This document shows positions 44,849-53,337 of a stretch of 64,000 nucleotides of DNA, one piece after another. The notes beneath the pieces are model-generated. The model saw only the letters and a program-made list of their open reading frames with translations. It did no database searches and was not told the origin of the DNA. Each line of letters opens with the position of its first letter. Position 1 is the first letter of the stretch. Source of the stretch: Cupidesulfovibrio sp000226255. Its GTDB lineage: Bacteria; Desulfobacterota; Desulfovibrionia; Desulfovibrionales; Desulfovibrionaceae. The position numbers and the translations under genes are program-made. Location: the NCBI RefSeq assembly GCF_003402415.2, contig NZ_AP036014.1:620001-684000 (forward strand), read 5' to 3'.

Positions 44849-45415
44849 TTACCTCCGTAGGCTGCAGTGTCTGGCGCCGCCCTGGAAGCCGAGCTCCCAG
44901 GCGAGGCCTTCGATGACTTCGAACAGGCTGAAGGTGGTCTCGCAATCGAGCACCCGCGTCCTGTCCCCGAACACAACATGTCGCAGGCCGCCCAGCGAGA
45001 GCGGCAAATCCAGCAGGGCATCGAGCGGTATGAATCTGATTTCGTGTTCCGTTTCTCCGTCGCGGCCGCAGGGGCTGTTTGCCCCCGGCGCCAGCGCCCG
45101 CAGCGAAAGGTAGATTTCCGCGCGCGGGCCGCCAGGGTAGCCGATGAGGTCCACGGTCTTGCGCAGCGCAAGGCCGGTCAGCCCGTCCGCCCGGCAGCCT
45201 TCGCCGGGGCAGCGGGCCGCCTCTGCCACGGCGGCGGGCAGAAACGGGCCAAGGCGTTGCAGTTCGGCGTACCGGGTCAGCAGGGCGAAGAACGAGCGCA
45301 GCGTGCAGCCCGCGTCCAGCACCGCCGCCAGCCGCAGGCAGGGCAGCGGGTCGGCGTGGGTGGTTCCGTCGGGGGCGCGGAGCGTTCCGTCGGGGGTCAG
45401 GTGCACGCTGTCCAT
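44849..45415 (-). CDS. Conserved protein of unknown function in the tmc operon
   Basis: 188 residues with no signal peptide or membrane helix. I do not recognise a domain. Cysteines occur in a CPGEGC group (about residues 69-74) and singly elsewhere. The second half is well structured, with hydrophobic strands around FIPLDALLDLPLSLGG. The gene sits between tmcA and the universal stress gene and ends five bases before the latter's ATG, so it is in the same transcript; an unknown gene occupies the same place in D. vulgaris as I recall. The start at 45415 is the first in-frame ATG giving a compact protein, but its ribosome site is weak; longer upstream readings are low-complexity. Confidence 0.75.
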   Translation of the reverse strand: MDSVHLTPDGTLRAPDGTTHADPLPCLRLAAVLDAGCTLRSFFALLTRYAELQRLGPFLPAAVAEAARCPGEGCRADGLTGLALRKTVDLIGYPGGPRAEIYLSLRALAPGANSPCGRDGETEHEIRFIPLDALLDLPLSLGGLRHVVFGDRTRVLDCETTFSLFEVIEGLAWELGFQGGARHCSLRR

Positions 45416-45491
45416 AGGGGTTCCGTGGGGCGTTCGCCGGTTTGCCGAGTGTTGTCCGTTGCGTGGCCGGGGGCCATGCCGTGTCGCGTGC

Positions 45492-45929
45492 CTACCGTTT
45501 GGCGTGGCAGCCGCCGCATGCCGTGGGGCCCTTGGCCTGCTGCTTGTGGCAGCCCATGCACTGGCGGTGGTAGGCGCGCTCCAGCGGCGTGCCCTTGCCC
45601 CTCGTGCCATTGTCGGCGGCGTGGCAGTCGGCGCAGGGCGTGCCCTCGGAACTGGGGGCGGCCGGATCGCGGTGTCCATCCTCGGTGGTGCCGTGGTGGC
45701 ACACGCCGCAATCCTCGATCTTGGCCTTTTCGTTGTGCGTGTCGTGGACGAAGCTGGCGGCGGGCCGCGAATGCGGGGCCAGCGCCTCGGGCGCGAGCGT
45801 GGTCATGTCTTCCTGGGCCGGGGCCGTTGCCACGGGCGGCAACAGCAGGAGCAGCAGCGCGGCCGCCAGGGTCGCCAGCAGGACCGCCATTTGGGCCGCA
45901 GCCACCGGCAGGGAACGTCGTGCCTTCAT
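45492..45929 (-). CDS. tmcA: TmcA, tetrahaem (type II) cytochrome c3
   Basis: 145 residues: a hydrophobic signal peptide ending near residue 38, then a small domain with four haem sites: CGVCH (74), CADCH (99), CMGCH (124) and CGGCH (138). Histidines H53, H62, H65 and H86 are candidates for the sixth ligands. Type II (acidic) cytochrome c3 is the periplasmic subunit of the Tmc complex. It takes electrons from type I cytochrome c3 or hydrogenase and passes them to the membrane subunits. AAGGAG precedes the ATG, and tmcB ends 22 bases upstream. All four sites are CXXCH, with no CX4CH. Confidence 0.93.
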   Translation of the reverse strand: MKARRSLPVAAAQMAVLLATLAAALLLLLLPPVATAPAQEDMTTLAPEALAPHSRPAASFVHDTHNEKAKIEDCGVCHHGTTEDGHRDPAAPSSEGTPCADCHAADNGTRGKGTPLERAYHRQCMGCHKQQAKGPTACGGCHAKR

Positions 45930-45951
45930 ACGGGGTGCTCCTTGTCGTCGC

Positions 45952-47289
45952 CTACGCGGCGCCGGGCTTTTCCATGCAGTCGTAGATCAGGTCGCCCAGG
46001 AACTTGGTGTGCATGCCGAGCTTGTAGTGGTGGATGATGTCTTCAAGCCCGCCGTGGCAGTTGTGGCAGGGGGCCACCACCGTGTGCACGCCCGTGGCGG
46101 CAAGCTGGTCGGCCTTGGCCTTGTTGCCCGCCAGGCGCACGCCCTTGAAGGGCGGGCCGCAGTTGATCACCCCGCCGCCCGCGCAGCAGCACAGGTTGTG
46201 TTCGCGCGTGGGGGACATTTCCACCACGTTGGAACACAGGGCGTGGGTGACCTCGCGCAGCTTGTCCATCAGCCCGCGCCCCCGGATGATGTTGCACGGG
46301 TCGTGGATGGTCACGGGTTCGTCGAACTTCTTGGCCAGCTTTATCTTGCCCTCGGTCAGCAGTTCCCAGAAGAACTCCACCGAATGCACGATGGGCACGG
46401 GGTGGCTCTTCCAGCCCAGCCAGCGGTTGCCCACGTCGTACACCGAGCGGAAGGCGTGGCCGCATTCGCCCATGACGATGCGCTTGACCTTCAGCTTCTG
46501 GGCCATCTCGAAGTGGCAGCGCTTGAGCCGCCCCATCATTTCATAGTCGCCGGTGAACATGCACATGTCGCTGTTGTCCCAGCCGGGGGAGGAAGGCATG
46601 GTCCAGTCCACCCCGGCTTGGTCGAAGATCACCGCCGCCTGGTAGATGAGCTGGGTGCGGAACTTGGGTTCGGGCGCGATGACCGAGTACAGGAAGTCCG
46701 CCCCTTCCTTGTCGAAGGGGATGCGCAGCGCGGGAATTTCGCCGCGCGCCTCGTCTTCCTGCCACACCAGGCTGTCGATCCATTCGTCGTCCTTGACCCA
46801 CATCTGGTTCATGGTGCCGGAATGGCTGTGCGCCGTGTCCTGGATGTACAGGGGCACCACGCCCAGGCGATGGCAGATGCGCCGCACAAGGCCCATGACG
46901 TAGCCGGTGTCGATGCCCACGGGACAGTAATGCACGCAGCGGCGGCACAGGTTGCATTCGGTGTAGGCGATCTGGGCCATGCCGTAGATGTCGTCCGGCT
47001 CCACCTTGCCGCCGGTGCGCAGCAGCTTCCACATGGTCTGTTCCATCTTGCCCACGGGCGAATAGGTGGGGTCGCCGTCGTGCGAGAGGCAGTAGTGGCA
47101 GGCGTCGGCGCACATGCCGCAGCGCATGCAGGTTTCGTGGTAGACGGCAAGGCGCGCCCCGGCTTCGCCCTTTGTCACGGCCTTGACCACGCGTTCGATG
47201 CGTTCACGCGTCAGCGCGGCCACGCCCCGGATGAGGTTGGCGTCTTCTATGCGGCGTTCCGCGATGCCCGAGAATTCCGTTGCGCTCAT
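45952..47289 (-). CDS. tmcB: TmcB, HdrD-like iron-sulfur subunit
   Basis: 445 residues. The N-terminal part carries ferredoxin motifs CMRCGMCADAC and CNLCRRCVHYCP for two [4Fe-4S] clusters. The C-terminal part has CCG-domain signatures (CCAGGGV near residue 365 and CHNCHGGLED near 415), as in heterodisulfide reductase HdrD and DsrK. It is the cytoplasm-facing subunit of the Tmc complex, thought to carry a special catalytic cluster acting on a thiol/disulfide or related acceptor. GGGAGACAATTAC precedes the ATG. It is flanked by tmcC and tmcA on the same strand. Confidence 0.93.
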   Translation of the reverse strand: MSATEFSGIAERRIEDANLIRGVAALTRERIERVVKAVTKGEAGARLAVYHETCMRCGMCADACHYCLSHDGDPTYSPVGKMEQTMWKLLRTGGKVEPDDIYGMAQIAYTECNLCRRCVHYCPVGIDTGYVMGLVRRICHRLGVVPLYIQDTAHSHSGTMNQMWVKDDEWIDSLVWQEDEARGEIPALRIPFDKEGADFLYSVIAPEPKFRTQLIYQAAVIFDQAGVDWTMPSSPGWDNSDMCMFTGDYEMMGRLKRCHFEMAQKLKVKRIVMGECGHAFRSVYDVGNRWLGWKSHPVPIVHSVEFFWELLTEGKIKLAKKFDEPVTIHDPCNIIRGRGLMDKLREVTHALCSNVVEMSPTREHNLCCCAGGGVINCGPPFKGVRLAGNKAKADQLAATGVHTVVAPCHNCHGGLEDIIHHYKLGMHTKFLGDLIYDCMEKPGAA

Positions 47290-47379
47290 GTAATTGTCTC
47301 CCGTGGGATGGCGTCGTGCGCCCTTCCGATGGATTGATCAGCCTGTGGCCTGCCTGCCGCGCCGTGTCGCGGGCCGCGC

Positions 47380-48039
47380 CTACCAGTCGGGGCAGTGGCG
47401 CACCCCGCCGAATTCCGAGCCCATGTAGGCCCGGGTGAACGGCGAGAACAGCGCATGCGACAAGCGGGTGAAGGGCAGCGCCATCAGCGTTGCCTCGCCC
47501 GAGAGCACGTGCAGGGTGCTCATCAGCAGGTTGTCGCCGATCTGCTGCTTGGCGAGAAACGCGGTGACGACAGGCACGGCCACCAGCGCCAGCACCAGCC
47601 AGTCCATGGGCCGGGTGACGTAGCGGACCGTGGGCAATTGCAGCCTTCTCCACGCGAAGAACCCGCACAGCAGGATGACCAGCACGGTCAGCACGTCGGC
47701 GATGCCTTCAGGCAGTGACCAGACGTTGACGCCGAAGGCGTAGTCCCACAGCACCGCATGCCCCGGCGCGAAAAGCAGCAGCAGGGCGAGGGCGGTGTGG
47801 AAGGCGAAGGTGGCCACGGTGACGGCGGGGTTGGCCCGCCAGCCCAGGGTGGCGAAGGGGGTGGCCCAGCGCGCCATGGAGCGCGCGGCGAAGCGGACGT
47901 CCATGTAGGCCACGGCGTTCATGTCCTTCTTGCGGGCCAGCGCCCACATGGAGGCGATGCGCCAGACAGACCCGCCCAGGAACACGGCCCACGCGACCCA
48001 GGCCAGGGGGCCGACGGCGAAGTTGTAAAGTTGTTGCAT
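47380..48039 (-). CDS. tmcC: TmcC, membrane cytochrome b subunit
   Basis: 219 residues with about five membrane helices. Histidines in helices, in FHTALALLLLFAPGH and in STLHVLSGEA, are candidates for haem b ligation. The overall form matches the NarI/DsrM-like b-type subunits. It would anchor TmcA and TmcB and carry electrons across the membrane. The ATG at 48039 has GGGAGGT eight bases ahead; a GTG three codons upstream is an alternative. It lies 26 bases after the tmcD stop. Confidence 0.9.
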   Translation of the reverse strand: MQQLYNFAVGPLAWVAWAVFLGGSVWRIASMWALARKKDMNAVAYMDVRFAARSMARWATPFATLGWRANPAVTVATFAFHTALALLLLFAPGHAVLWDYAFGVNVWSLPEGIADVLTVLVILLCGFFAWRRLQLPTVRYVTRPMDWLVLALVAVPVVTAFLAKQQIGDNLLMSTLHVLSGEATLMALPFTRLSHALFSPFTRAYMGSEFGGVRHCPDW

Positions 48040-48065
48040 GGCTGTCACCTCCCCTGATCAGGTGA

Positions 48066-49403
48066 TCAGGCCTTGAAGTCGTCAATCGTGGCCACCCACC
48101 GCTCGCACGCGCCGTCGCGCACGCCGCGCAGCAGCACCGCGCCGCCCGGTCCGAAGGCCGGGTCCCATGCCGTGGTGAACGCGTCACGCCAGGGCTTGCC
48201 GTCCACCAGCACCGTTTCGCGGCCCCTATCCCGCACGCGCACCGCCACGTGTTGCCCGCACGGGCTGAACACGGGCCGCCAGGCCATTTCCCACCGACCG
48301 GGCCAGGCCACGCCGTCCACCACCACCTGCCAGTCGCTGTTGTCGTTGCTGGCAAGAGCCGCGGCACGCGTGCCGTCGGGCGAGAGGACAAGGTCGGTGA
48401 CCACGGGGGCGGTGAAGGACCACGGCGCGGCGTCGCGGGCCACGGTGAACCGTCCGTACTGCGGGGCCACGATGGCCCACAGGTGCCGCCCGTCCCGGCT
48501 CCATGCGGGCGACCAGCACTGGAAGAAGCGGGCGTCCCACAGCAGGGTGCCGTCCAGCGCCATGCCCCAGCGGCCCTCCTTGCGCACGGGCGCGGCCACG
48601 GCTCCGGTGGCCGGGTCGAAGCAGGGCTCCCACACGCAGGGGAAGGTGGCTGGCCACGGCGCGCCGTTGACGGCCACGGTGTACTCGGTGTGGGAAAGGC
48701 GCACCTGCGCGGCCACCCGGTCGTTGCGGTTGTCGAACACGGGCGTCCAGACGTTCATGAAATTCTGTTCCCATGCCTCGCCGTCCACGGCCACGCTGTA
48801 CACGCCCCGCACGAAGGTCTCTATGTCCGCCTGGCCCAGCGGCACGGTCTGCACCACGGCGGCGGTGCGGCGGCCGTCGGGGCTCAAGGCGAAGTTGTTG
48901 GCGTTTTCGTACAGCGTTTCCCAGATTTCGCCGTCCATGATCATGCCGTAGCGCGTGTCCTGCTGCACGGCGGCGGCCAGCCGCCCGGCGGGGCCGGAGC
49001 ACAGCGACCATATGAACCCGTAGGTTTCCGGCCATGTCTCGCCGTCCACGGCCACGGTCCATTCCCCGTCCTGCTGGACGATGGCCGCCAGGCGTCCGTC
49101 GGCCAGGAAGCGCGGCGACCACACCTTGTCGAAGCCGGCATCCCAGACGCCGTCGTCCACCCGCATGGTGAAGCTGTCGTCCTCCTGCCGCACCACGGCG
49201 GCCACGTGCATGCCGTCGGGCGACATGTGCGGTTCTTCCTGCCACTGGTGGCCGGGCAGCGGCGCAAGGGAAGGCGCGATCACCCGTCTGCCCGGTTCCC
49301 AGTCCCCGGGGGCGGAATGCGGTGGGCCTGCGGCGGCGTTCGCGGCGGGCGGCGCTTCCGGCATTCCGGGGGAGGGCTGTAGGGGCGCGGTGGATGTCGA
49401 CAT
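48066..49403 (-). CDS. tmcD: TmcD, tryptophan-rich repeat protein of the Tmc complex
   Basis: 445 residues. After a Pro/Ala-rich start, the protein is built of about eight repeats. Each pairs a variant of DGExWxxxFxxVWxPxFxP with a strand pair ending in VAVxVR, giving a beta-propeller-like pattern rich in Trp and Asp. The repeats resemble WD40/PD40-type blades by eye. There is no signal peptide. TmcD is the fourth protein of the Tmc complex and has no cofactor motif; a scaffolding role is likely. The ATG at 49403 has CAGGAGGTCC directly before it, better than the frame's earlier ATG at 49430. It is the first gene of the tmc operon. Confidence 0.9.
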   Translation of the reverse strand: MSTSTAPLQPSPGMPEAPPAANAAAGPPHSAPGDWEPGRRVIAPSLAPLPGHQWQEEPHMSPDGMHVAAVVRQEDDSFTMRVDDGVWDAGFDKVWSPRFLADGRLAAIVQQDGEWTVAVDGETWPETYGFIWSLCSGPAGRLAAAVQQDTRYGMIMDGEIWETLYENANNFALSPDGRRTAAVVQTVPLGQADIETFVRGVYSVAVDGEAWEQNFMNVWTPVFDNRNDRVAAQVRLSHTEYTVAVNGAPWPATFPCVWEPCFDPATGAVAAPVRKEGRWGMALDGTLLWDARFFQCWSPAWSRDGRHLWAIVAPQYGRFTVARDAAPWSFTAPVVTDLVLSPDGTRAAALASNDNSDWQVVVDGVAWPGRWEMAWRPVFSPCGQHVAVRVRDRGRETVLVDGKPWRDAFTTAWDPAFGPGGAVLLRGVRDGACERWVATIDDFKA

Positions 49404-49785
49404 GCGGACCTCCTGTTCTGCGCCGGGCATGCCTGGCGCAGGAGAATGATCGTTGCACTACATATTGATGTCGCAACTGCGGTTGTATTTGAAGATAATC
49501 TACCACATGAAAGACTACCGGGGAAGTGGTGTTGCAAAAAATAGTAGTCTACCCGCGTGGTAGAATGGGTTGTATACTTCTTTGGTATAGTATTAATGCA
49601 ACCGCTCAAGTAGAAAATTCATAATGTGACATTCGTATCACGCTGCAACGCTATGGCGGGGCAGACATTGGCCGGGCCATGGTGTGTGTCATGCGCGGAA
49701 CATGTTTCATGATGTTTCGACGGGGAAACGGAACCCGTGATGGAGCGCGCGCGGGCGTGCTGGATGGGGGCGTTGTTTGATGTGA
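49404..49785. promoter_or_regulatory. Divergent tmcD/porin control region with a TACC-type dyad
   Basis: An unusually AT-rich island (49450-49640) in a GC-rich genome. It contains the palindrome TCTACC-CGCGT-GGTAGA (49548-49564) and two further CTACC words at 49500 and 49514. The arms resemble those of the ATACC-N5-GGTAT dyad in the promoter of the second Rrf2 gene at 35650. The tmc promoter must lie here on the minus strand, but I could not fix its hexamers. No small gene was seen. Confidence 0.5.
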
Positions 49786-49814
49786 TATTGACTCTGAAAA
49801 TCATTTTCAGTATT
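49786..49814 (+). promoter_or_regulatory. Porin promoter whose 17-base spacer is a Fur-box-like palindrome
   Basis: TTGACT (49786-49791) and TATTCG (49809-49814) enclose a 17-base perfect palindrome, CTGAAAAT-C-ATTTTCAG (49792-49808). This closely resembles the core of a Fur box (GAAAATCATTTTC). Binding would directly block polymerase. Iron- or metal-dependent repression of the porin is therefore likely, though the regulator is inferred from motif similarity only. Confidence 0.65.
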
Positions 49815-49922
49815 CGACACGGAAACGTCCGCCGCCCCCTGCGCGGCGCGACGCAGCACGGGACCGCGTGGCGCACTGCCGCCTGGTCCGCATACATTCC
49901 CGCAAGGAAGGAAGGAGAAAAC

Positions 49923-51338
49923 ATGAAACGTCTGATCACGCTGCTGCTGGGCGCGGCGCTGTTGTGCGGCGCTGCATCCCCGGCAGCCGCCGCGACCATC
50001 GAAGCCAAGGGCGAGTGGGCCTTCGACTTTTCGTGGACCGACGGCATGAACTATCGTTCCGCCGATGACGGCGGCGAGGGCGAAGACGACTTCGCGGCCC
50101 ACCAGCGGCTGCGCACCCAGATCGACATCGTCGCCAGTGAAGCGCTGCGGGGCGTGGTGTTCCTGGAAATGGGCACCACCACCTGGGGCCAGGAAGACGG
50201 CGCGCTGGGCACGGACGGCAAGTCGGTGAAGGTGCGCCGCTCGTACATCGATTGGGTGGTGCCCAATACCGAACTGCAGGTGCGCATGGGCCTGCAGGGC
50301 ATGGACCTGCCCGGCGCGACCTTTGGCGCCAGCCCGATCCTGAGCGACGAGGACGTGGCCGCCCTGGTGCTGAGCTACACCGTCAGCGAGAACCTGGGCC
50401 TGACCGCCTTCTGGGCGCGCCCGTATGACACCTCGGCCGGGGAATCGTCCGGCGACAATTCGTTCGATGAAGTGGACGTGTTCGGCCTGACCGCCCCGTT
50501 GACCCTGGACGGCGCCAGCGTGACGCCGTACCTGGTCTACGCTTCTGTGGGCAAGGACGCGGACGGCAGCGGCGCCAGCTACAACACCGATTCGTTCGAC
50601 ACTTTCACCGACGGCATGCAGAGCCTTGGCCAGCGCATGGGCCTGGCCGGCGACGACACCACCGTCAATGACGCGTGGTGGGGTGGCGTGGCCCTGGAAC
50701 TGTCCATGTTCGACCCGTTCACCGTGAAGATGGACGCCACCTACGGCCGCAAGGACGCCGACGAGGACTACGCCACCCGCGAAGGCTGGCTGGTTTCGGC
50801 CATGGTGGAATACAAGATGGAAGCCGCCACCCCCGGCGTGTTCGCCTGGTACGGCAGCGGTGAAGACGACGACATCGACAACGGCTCCGAACGCATGCCG
50901 TCCATCTCGCCCAACGCCTGGGCGCCCACCAGCTTCGGCTTCCCGGGTTCGGCGTTCAACCAGGACAGCCAGTTCGCCCTCAACGGCGCGGGCCTGTGGG
51001 CCGTCGGCGTGCAGGTGGCGGACATCTCGTTCATCGAGAACCTGTCGCACCTCGTGCGCGTCACCTACATGCGCGGCACCAACGATTCCGAACTGGTCAA
51101 GGAAACCGCTGGTATCTCCGACGAACTGGCCCCGGCCAGCGGCGGCGTGTTCCTGACCGACGAGGACAGCGCCTGGGAAGTGAACGTCGACCACACCTAC
51201 CAGATTTACGAAAACCTCGCCCTCATCGTGGAGATGGGCTACATCCGCCTCGATCTGGACGAAGATGTCTGGGGCGCCGCGGGCGAAGACCTGACCGCCG
51301 CCAAGAAGCTGACCTTCAACCTGGTGTACGAGTTCTAG
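49923..51338 (+). CDS. Outer-membrane porin of the Desulfovibrio type
   Basis: 471 residues. A cleavable signal peptide ends in AAAA-TIEAKG at about residue 24. The mature protein is a run of amphipathic beta strands with acidic Gly/Asp-rich loops and a C-terminal phenylalanine (LVYEF), the signal for Bam-mediated insertion. It matches the homotrimeric major porin family of Desulfovibrio. It forms a general or anion/cation diffusion channel. AAGGAGAAAAC precedes the ATG. It is monocistronic, with a strong terminator after it and a promoter overlapped by a Fur-like dyad. Confidence 0.92.
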   Translation: MKRLITLLLGAALLCGAASPAAAATIEAKGEWAFDFSWTDGMNYRSADDGGEGEDDFAAHQRLRTQIDIVASEALRGVVFLEMGTTTWGQEDGALGTDGKSVKVRRSYIDWVVPNTELQVRMGLQGMDLPGATFGASPILSDEDVAALVLSYTVSENLGLTAFWARPYDTSAGESSGDNSFDEVDVFGLTAPLTLDGASVTPYLVYASVGKDADGSGASYNTDSFDTFTDGMQSLGQRMGLAGDDTTVNDAWWGGVALELSMFDPFTVKMDATYGRKDADEDYATREGWLVSAMVEYKMEAATPGVFAWYGSGEDDDIDNGSERMPSISPNAWAPTSFGFPGSAFNQDSQFALNGAGLWAVGVQVADISFIENLSHLVRVTYMRGTNDSELVKETAGISDELAPASGGVFLTDEDSAWEVNVDHTYQIYENLALIVEMGYIRLDLDEDVWGAAGEDLTAAKKLTFNLVYEF

Positions 51339-51811
51339 CGGCGCAGCCCATCCCGCCGCGCGGCGTGACCGACGCAGGGACGCGGCCGGAGGGGAGATGT
51401 CGCGCACCGGGCTGACGGTGCGGAATGCAACGGAGGGCATGGCCTTTGGGCCATGCCCTCTTTGCGCGTGCGCGTGCGGAAAGATACCGAAGACGACGTG
51501 ACGTGTCACGGCACCGCGATGCGGTGGTGCATCATGCTGCGAGTGCGGGTGGCGGTGATATTGAGGCAAAAGGAACAGTACTCATGCGCTGGTGCGTCAA
51601 GATTGCTGTGTACACCACGTGAAGCGCCGTGTTAGGCGTGGATGCAGTATTCTCGGCAGAAGGCGTCGCACGCTGCGTGGAGCATCGGGCGTCGCCCTGC
51701 CGTCGTGCTGTCCGATGCTTGCGGATGCAGGGAGGGCAGTGCGTTTCGGCACCCTCGCAAGATGTCTTCCCCCTGCCGTTTCATGTCCCACCATCCGCAA
51801 GGTGCTTCCAC
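51339..51811 (+). other. Intergenic region after the porin
   Basis: The stretch of 473 bases contains the porin terminator and then about 350 bases with no signal I can support. Short open frames in it lack ribosome sites and have no recognisable protein features. Confidence 0.4.
51433..51463 (+). terminator. Porin terminator
   Basis: A perfect 12-bp stem (51433-51444 with 51449-51460), a four-base loop and a TTT tail, 95 bases after the porin stop. Confidence 0.85.
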
Positions 51812-52501
51812 ATGCCCATCGAAGGGTGGCTCGATACGCTGCCGGGTCCGGAGACCGGCGGCGTGGACCGCGACCTGGCCCTGCTTGCCGGGCAGGACTA
51901 CCCCCTGCTTTCCCCGCGCGCCGTGCGCCGCCAGGTCACCCGGCTCAGCGCGTATCTGGGCGTCATGGACGACGCGCTGCGCGGCGCGCTCATCGGCTAT
52001 TCCCTGTACACCCGCCAGTTGGACATGCTGCAGGACCGCGCCACCAAGCACATCTGCCGCGACGACTGCGCGCGCCCGCCCCTGGGCTGCTGCAACCGCA
52101 GCCACAACGTGGTGTTCAGCCTGTCCGACATCATGATGCGCCAGCCCACGGGACTGGCCCTGCGCATGGGCGACGCGCTGGCGCGCCTGCAGGCCGAGGA
52201 GGGCGCGCATCACGCCGGGGGCGCGGCCATGGGCGAGCGGGGCTGCCCGTACCTGACGGCCACCGGCTGTCCGTTGCACCTCTTCAAGTCGCCGCTGTGC
52301 GCGCACTATCTGTGCGCGACGGTGACCGACAGCCTGGGGGCCGCGCATGGCGCCGCCGCCGCGCCTTTCGTGGCGGGCATGCGCCGGGGTGCGGAGCGGC
52401 AGATAGAGCGCAGTGCGGATTTCACGGAGCCCGGCCTGATCGAGGCGGCGGTGGAGATGTTCGCGGCGGAAGGATGCGGAGAAAGGGCTGGGCGGGCCTG
52501 A
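51812..52501 (+). CDS. Cysteine-rich protein of unknown function
   Basis: 229 residues, with no signal peptide or membrane helix. Two cysteine groups stand out: CRDDC with LGCC (about residues 82-94) and CPYLTATGC with CAHYLC (about 145-170). These nine or so cysteines could bind a metal or an iron-sulfur cluster, but the spacing matches no family I can name with confidence. The start at 51812 follows AAGGTG; earlier in-frame ATGs lack support. The gene is convergent with motB, 62 bases away. The chemistry is unknown. Confidence 0.7.
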   Translation: MPIEGWLDTLPGPETGGVDRDLALLAGQDYPLLSPRAVRRQVTRLSAYLGVMDDALRGALIGYSLYTRQLDMLQDRATKHICRDDCARPPLGCCNRSHNVVFSLSDIMMRQPTGLALRMGDALARLQAEEGAHHAGGAAMGERGCPYLTATGCPLHLFKSPLCAHYLCATVTDSLGAAHGAAAAPFVAGMRRGAERQIERSADFTEPGLIEAAVEMFAAEGCGERAGRA

Positions 52502-52563
52502 CGGCGCCGAACGCGGCAAGGTGGGGTGCCTGCGGTGCCGCTGCGCACTGCCCCTTGGGTGCG

Positions 52564-53334
52564 CTAGCGTTTGCCGATTGAGGTGTAGGGGCGAAAGAAG
52601 AATTCGACGCGGCGGTTCAATGCGCGGGTATCGGTTTCCTCCGGCACAAGGGGCCGGGTGTCGGCGTACCCAACGGCCTTGACCCGGCGCGGGTTCAGGC
52701 CCAGTTCCAGAATGCCCCGCAGCAGGGTTACCGCCCGGGCCGACGAAAGCTCCCAATAGGTGGGGTAGGCGCTGCCGAGGGGTTCGCGCGAGCCGGTGTG
52801 CCCTTCCACGATCAGGTCGTATTTGTGTTTCAGCAGCAACCCATGCACCATGCGGCAGATTTCCACCCCGGCGGGCGAAAGTTCGGCCGTGCCTTCGGCG
52901 AACAGCACCCGCGAGTTCACCCGCAGGGTCACCCCGCCGTCTTCGGCGCTGACGATGGCGTTCTGGGCGATGGGCGCACGTTCGTTGATCATTTCCTTCA
53001 ACATGCGCGCCACTTCCAGCAGTTCCTTTTCGGCCTTGACCAGGTCCGATTCGTCCAGGGCCCGCGTTTCGGGCGCGGGAGAAAAGGCGGCCTGCACGTC
53101 CTGCTGGCGTTCGCGCTGTACTCCGAATGCCTCGCGGATGGACCCCATGGTGACCTGGAACTTGGCGATGTCCGTCTTGGCGAAGGACAGCAGCAGGATA
53201 AAGAAGCACAGCAGCAGCGACATCATGTCCGCGAAGGTCACGATCCACTCGGGGATTTCGCTTCCCGCTTCGGCACCATCGTCGCCACGGTTCGGCGGTG
53301 CGGGGCGCTGTTCCTGGTCGTTGGTCGCCGCCAC
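52564..53334 (-). CDS. motB: Flagellar stator protein MotB
   Basis: 256 residues. A cytoplasmic start leads to one helix with the proton/sodium-binding aspartate D36 in PEWIVTFADMMSLLLCFFILL. A plug-like segment and a long helix follow, then an OmpA-like peptidoglycan-binding domain (about 135-250) with VEGHTGSREP, SSARAVTLLRGIL and NRRVEFFF. The start is GTG at 53334, three bases after the motA stop, with AAAAGGG as the ribosome site inside the end of motA. With MotA it forms the stator that powers flagellar rotation. Confidence 0.93.
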   Translation of the reverse strand: MAATNDQEQRPAPPNRGDDGAEAGSEIPEWIVTFADMMSLLLCFFILLLSFAKTDIAKFQVTMGSIREAFGVQRERQQDVQAAFSPAPETRALDESDLVKAEKELLEVARMLKEMINERAPIAQNAIVSAEDGGVTLRVNSRVLFAEGTAELSPAGVEICRMVHGLLLKHKYDLIVEGHTGSREPLGSAYPTYWELSSARAVTLLRGILELGLNPRRVKAVGYADTRPLVPEETDTRALNRRVEFFFRPYTSIGKR

Positions 53335-53337
53335 GGG

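Noticed and set aside
49404..49785. Sigma-54 promoter for the tmc operon
   Set aside because: No TGGC-N8-TTGC-like pair was found on the minus strand despite the nearby NtrC-type regulator.
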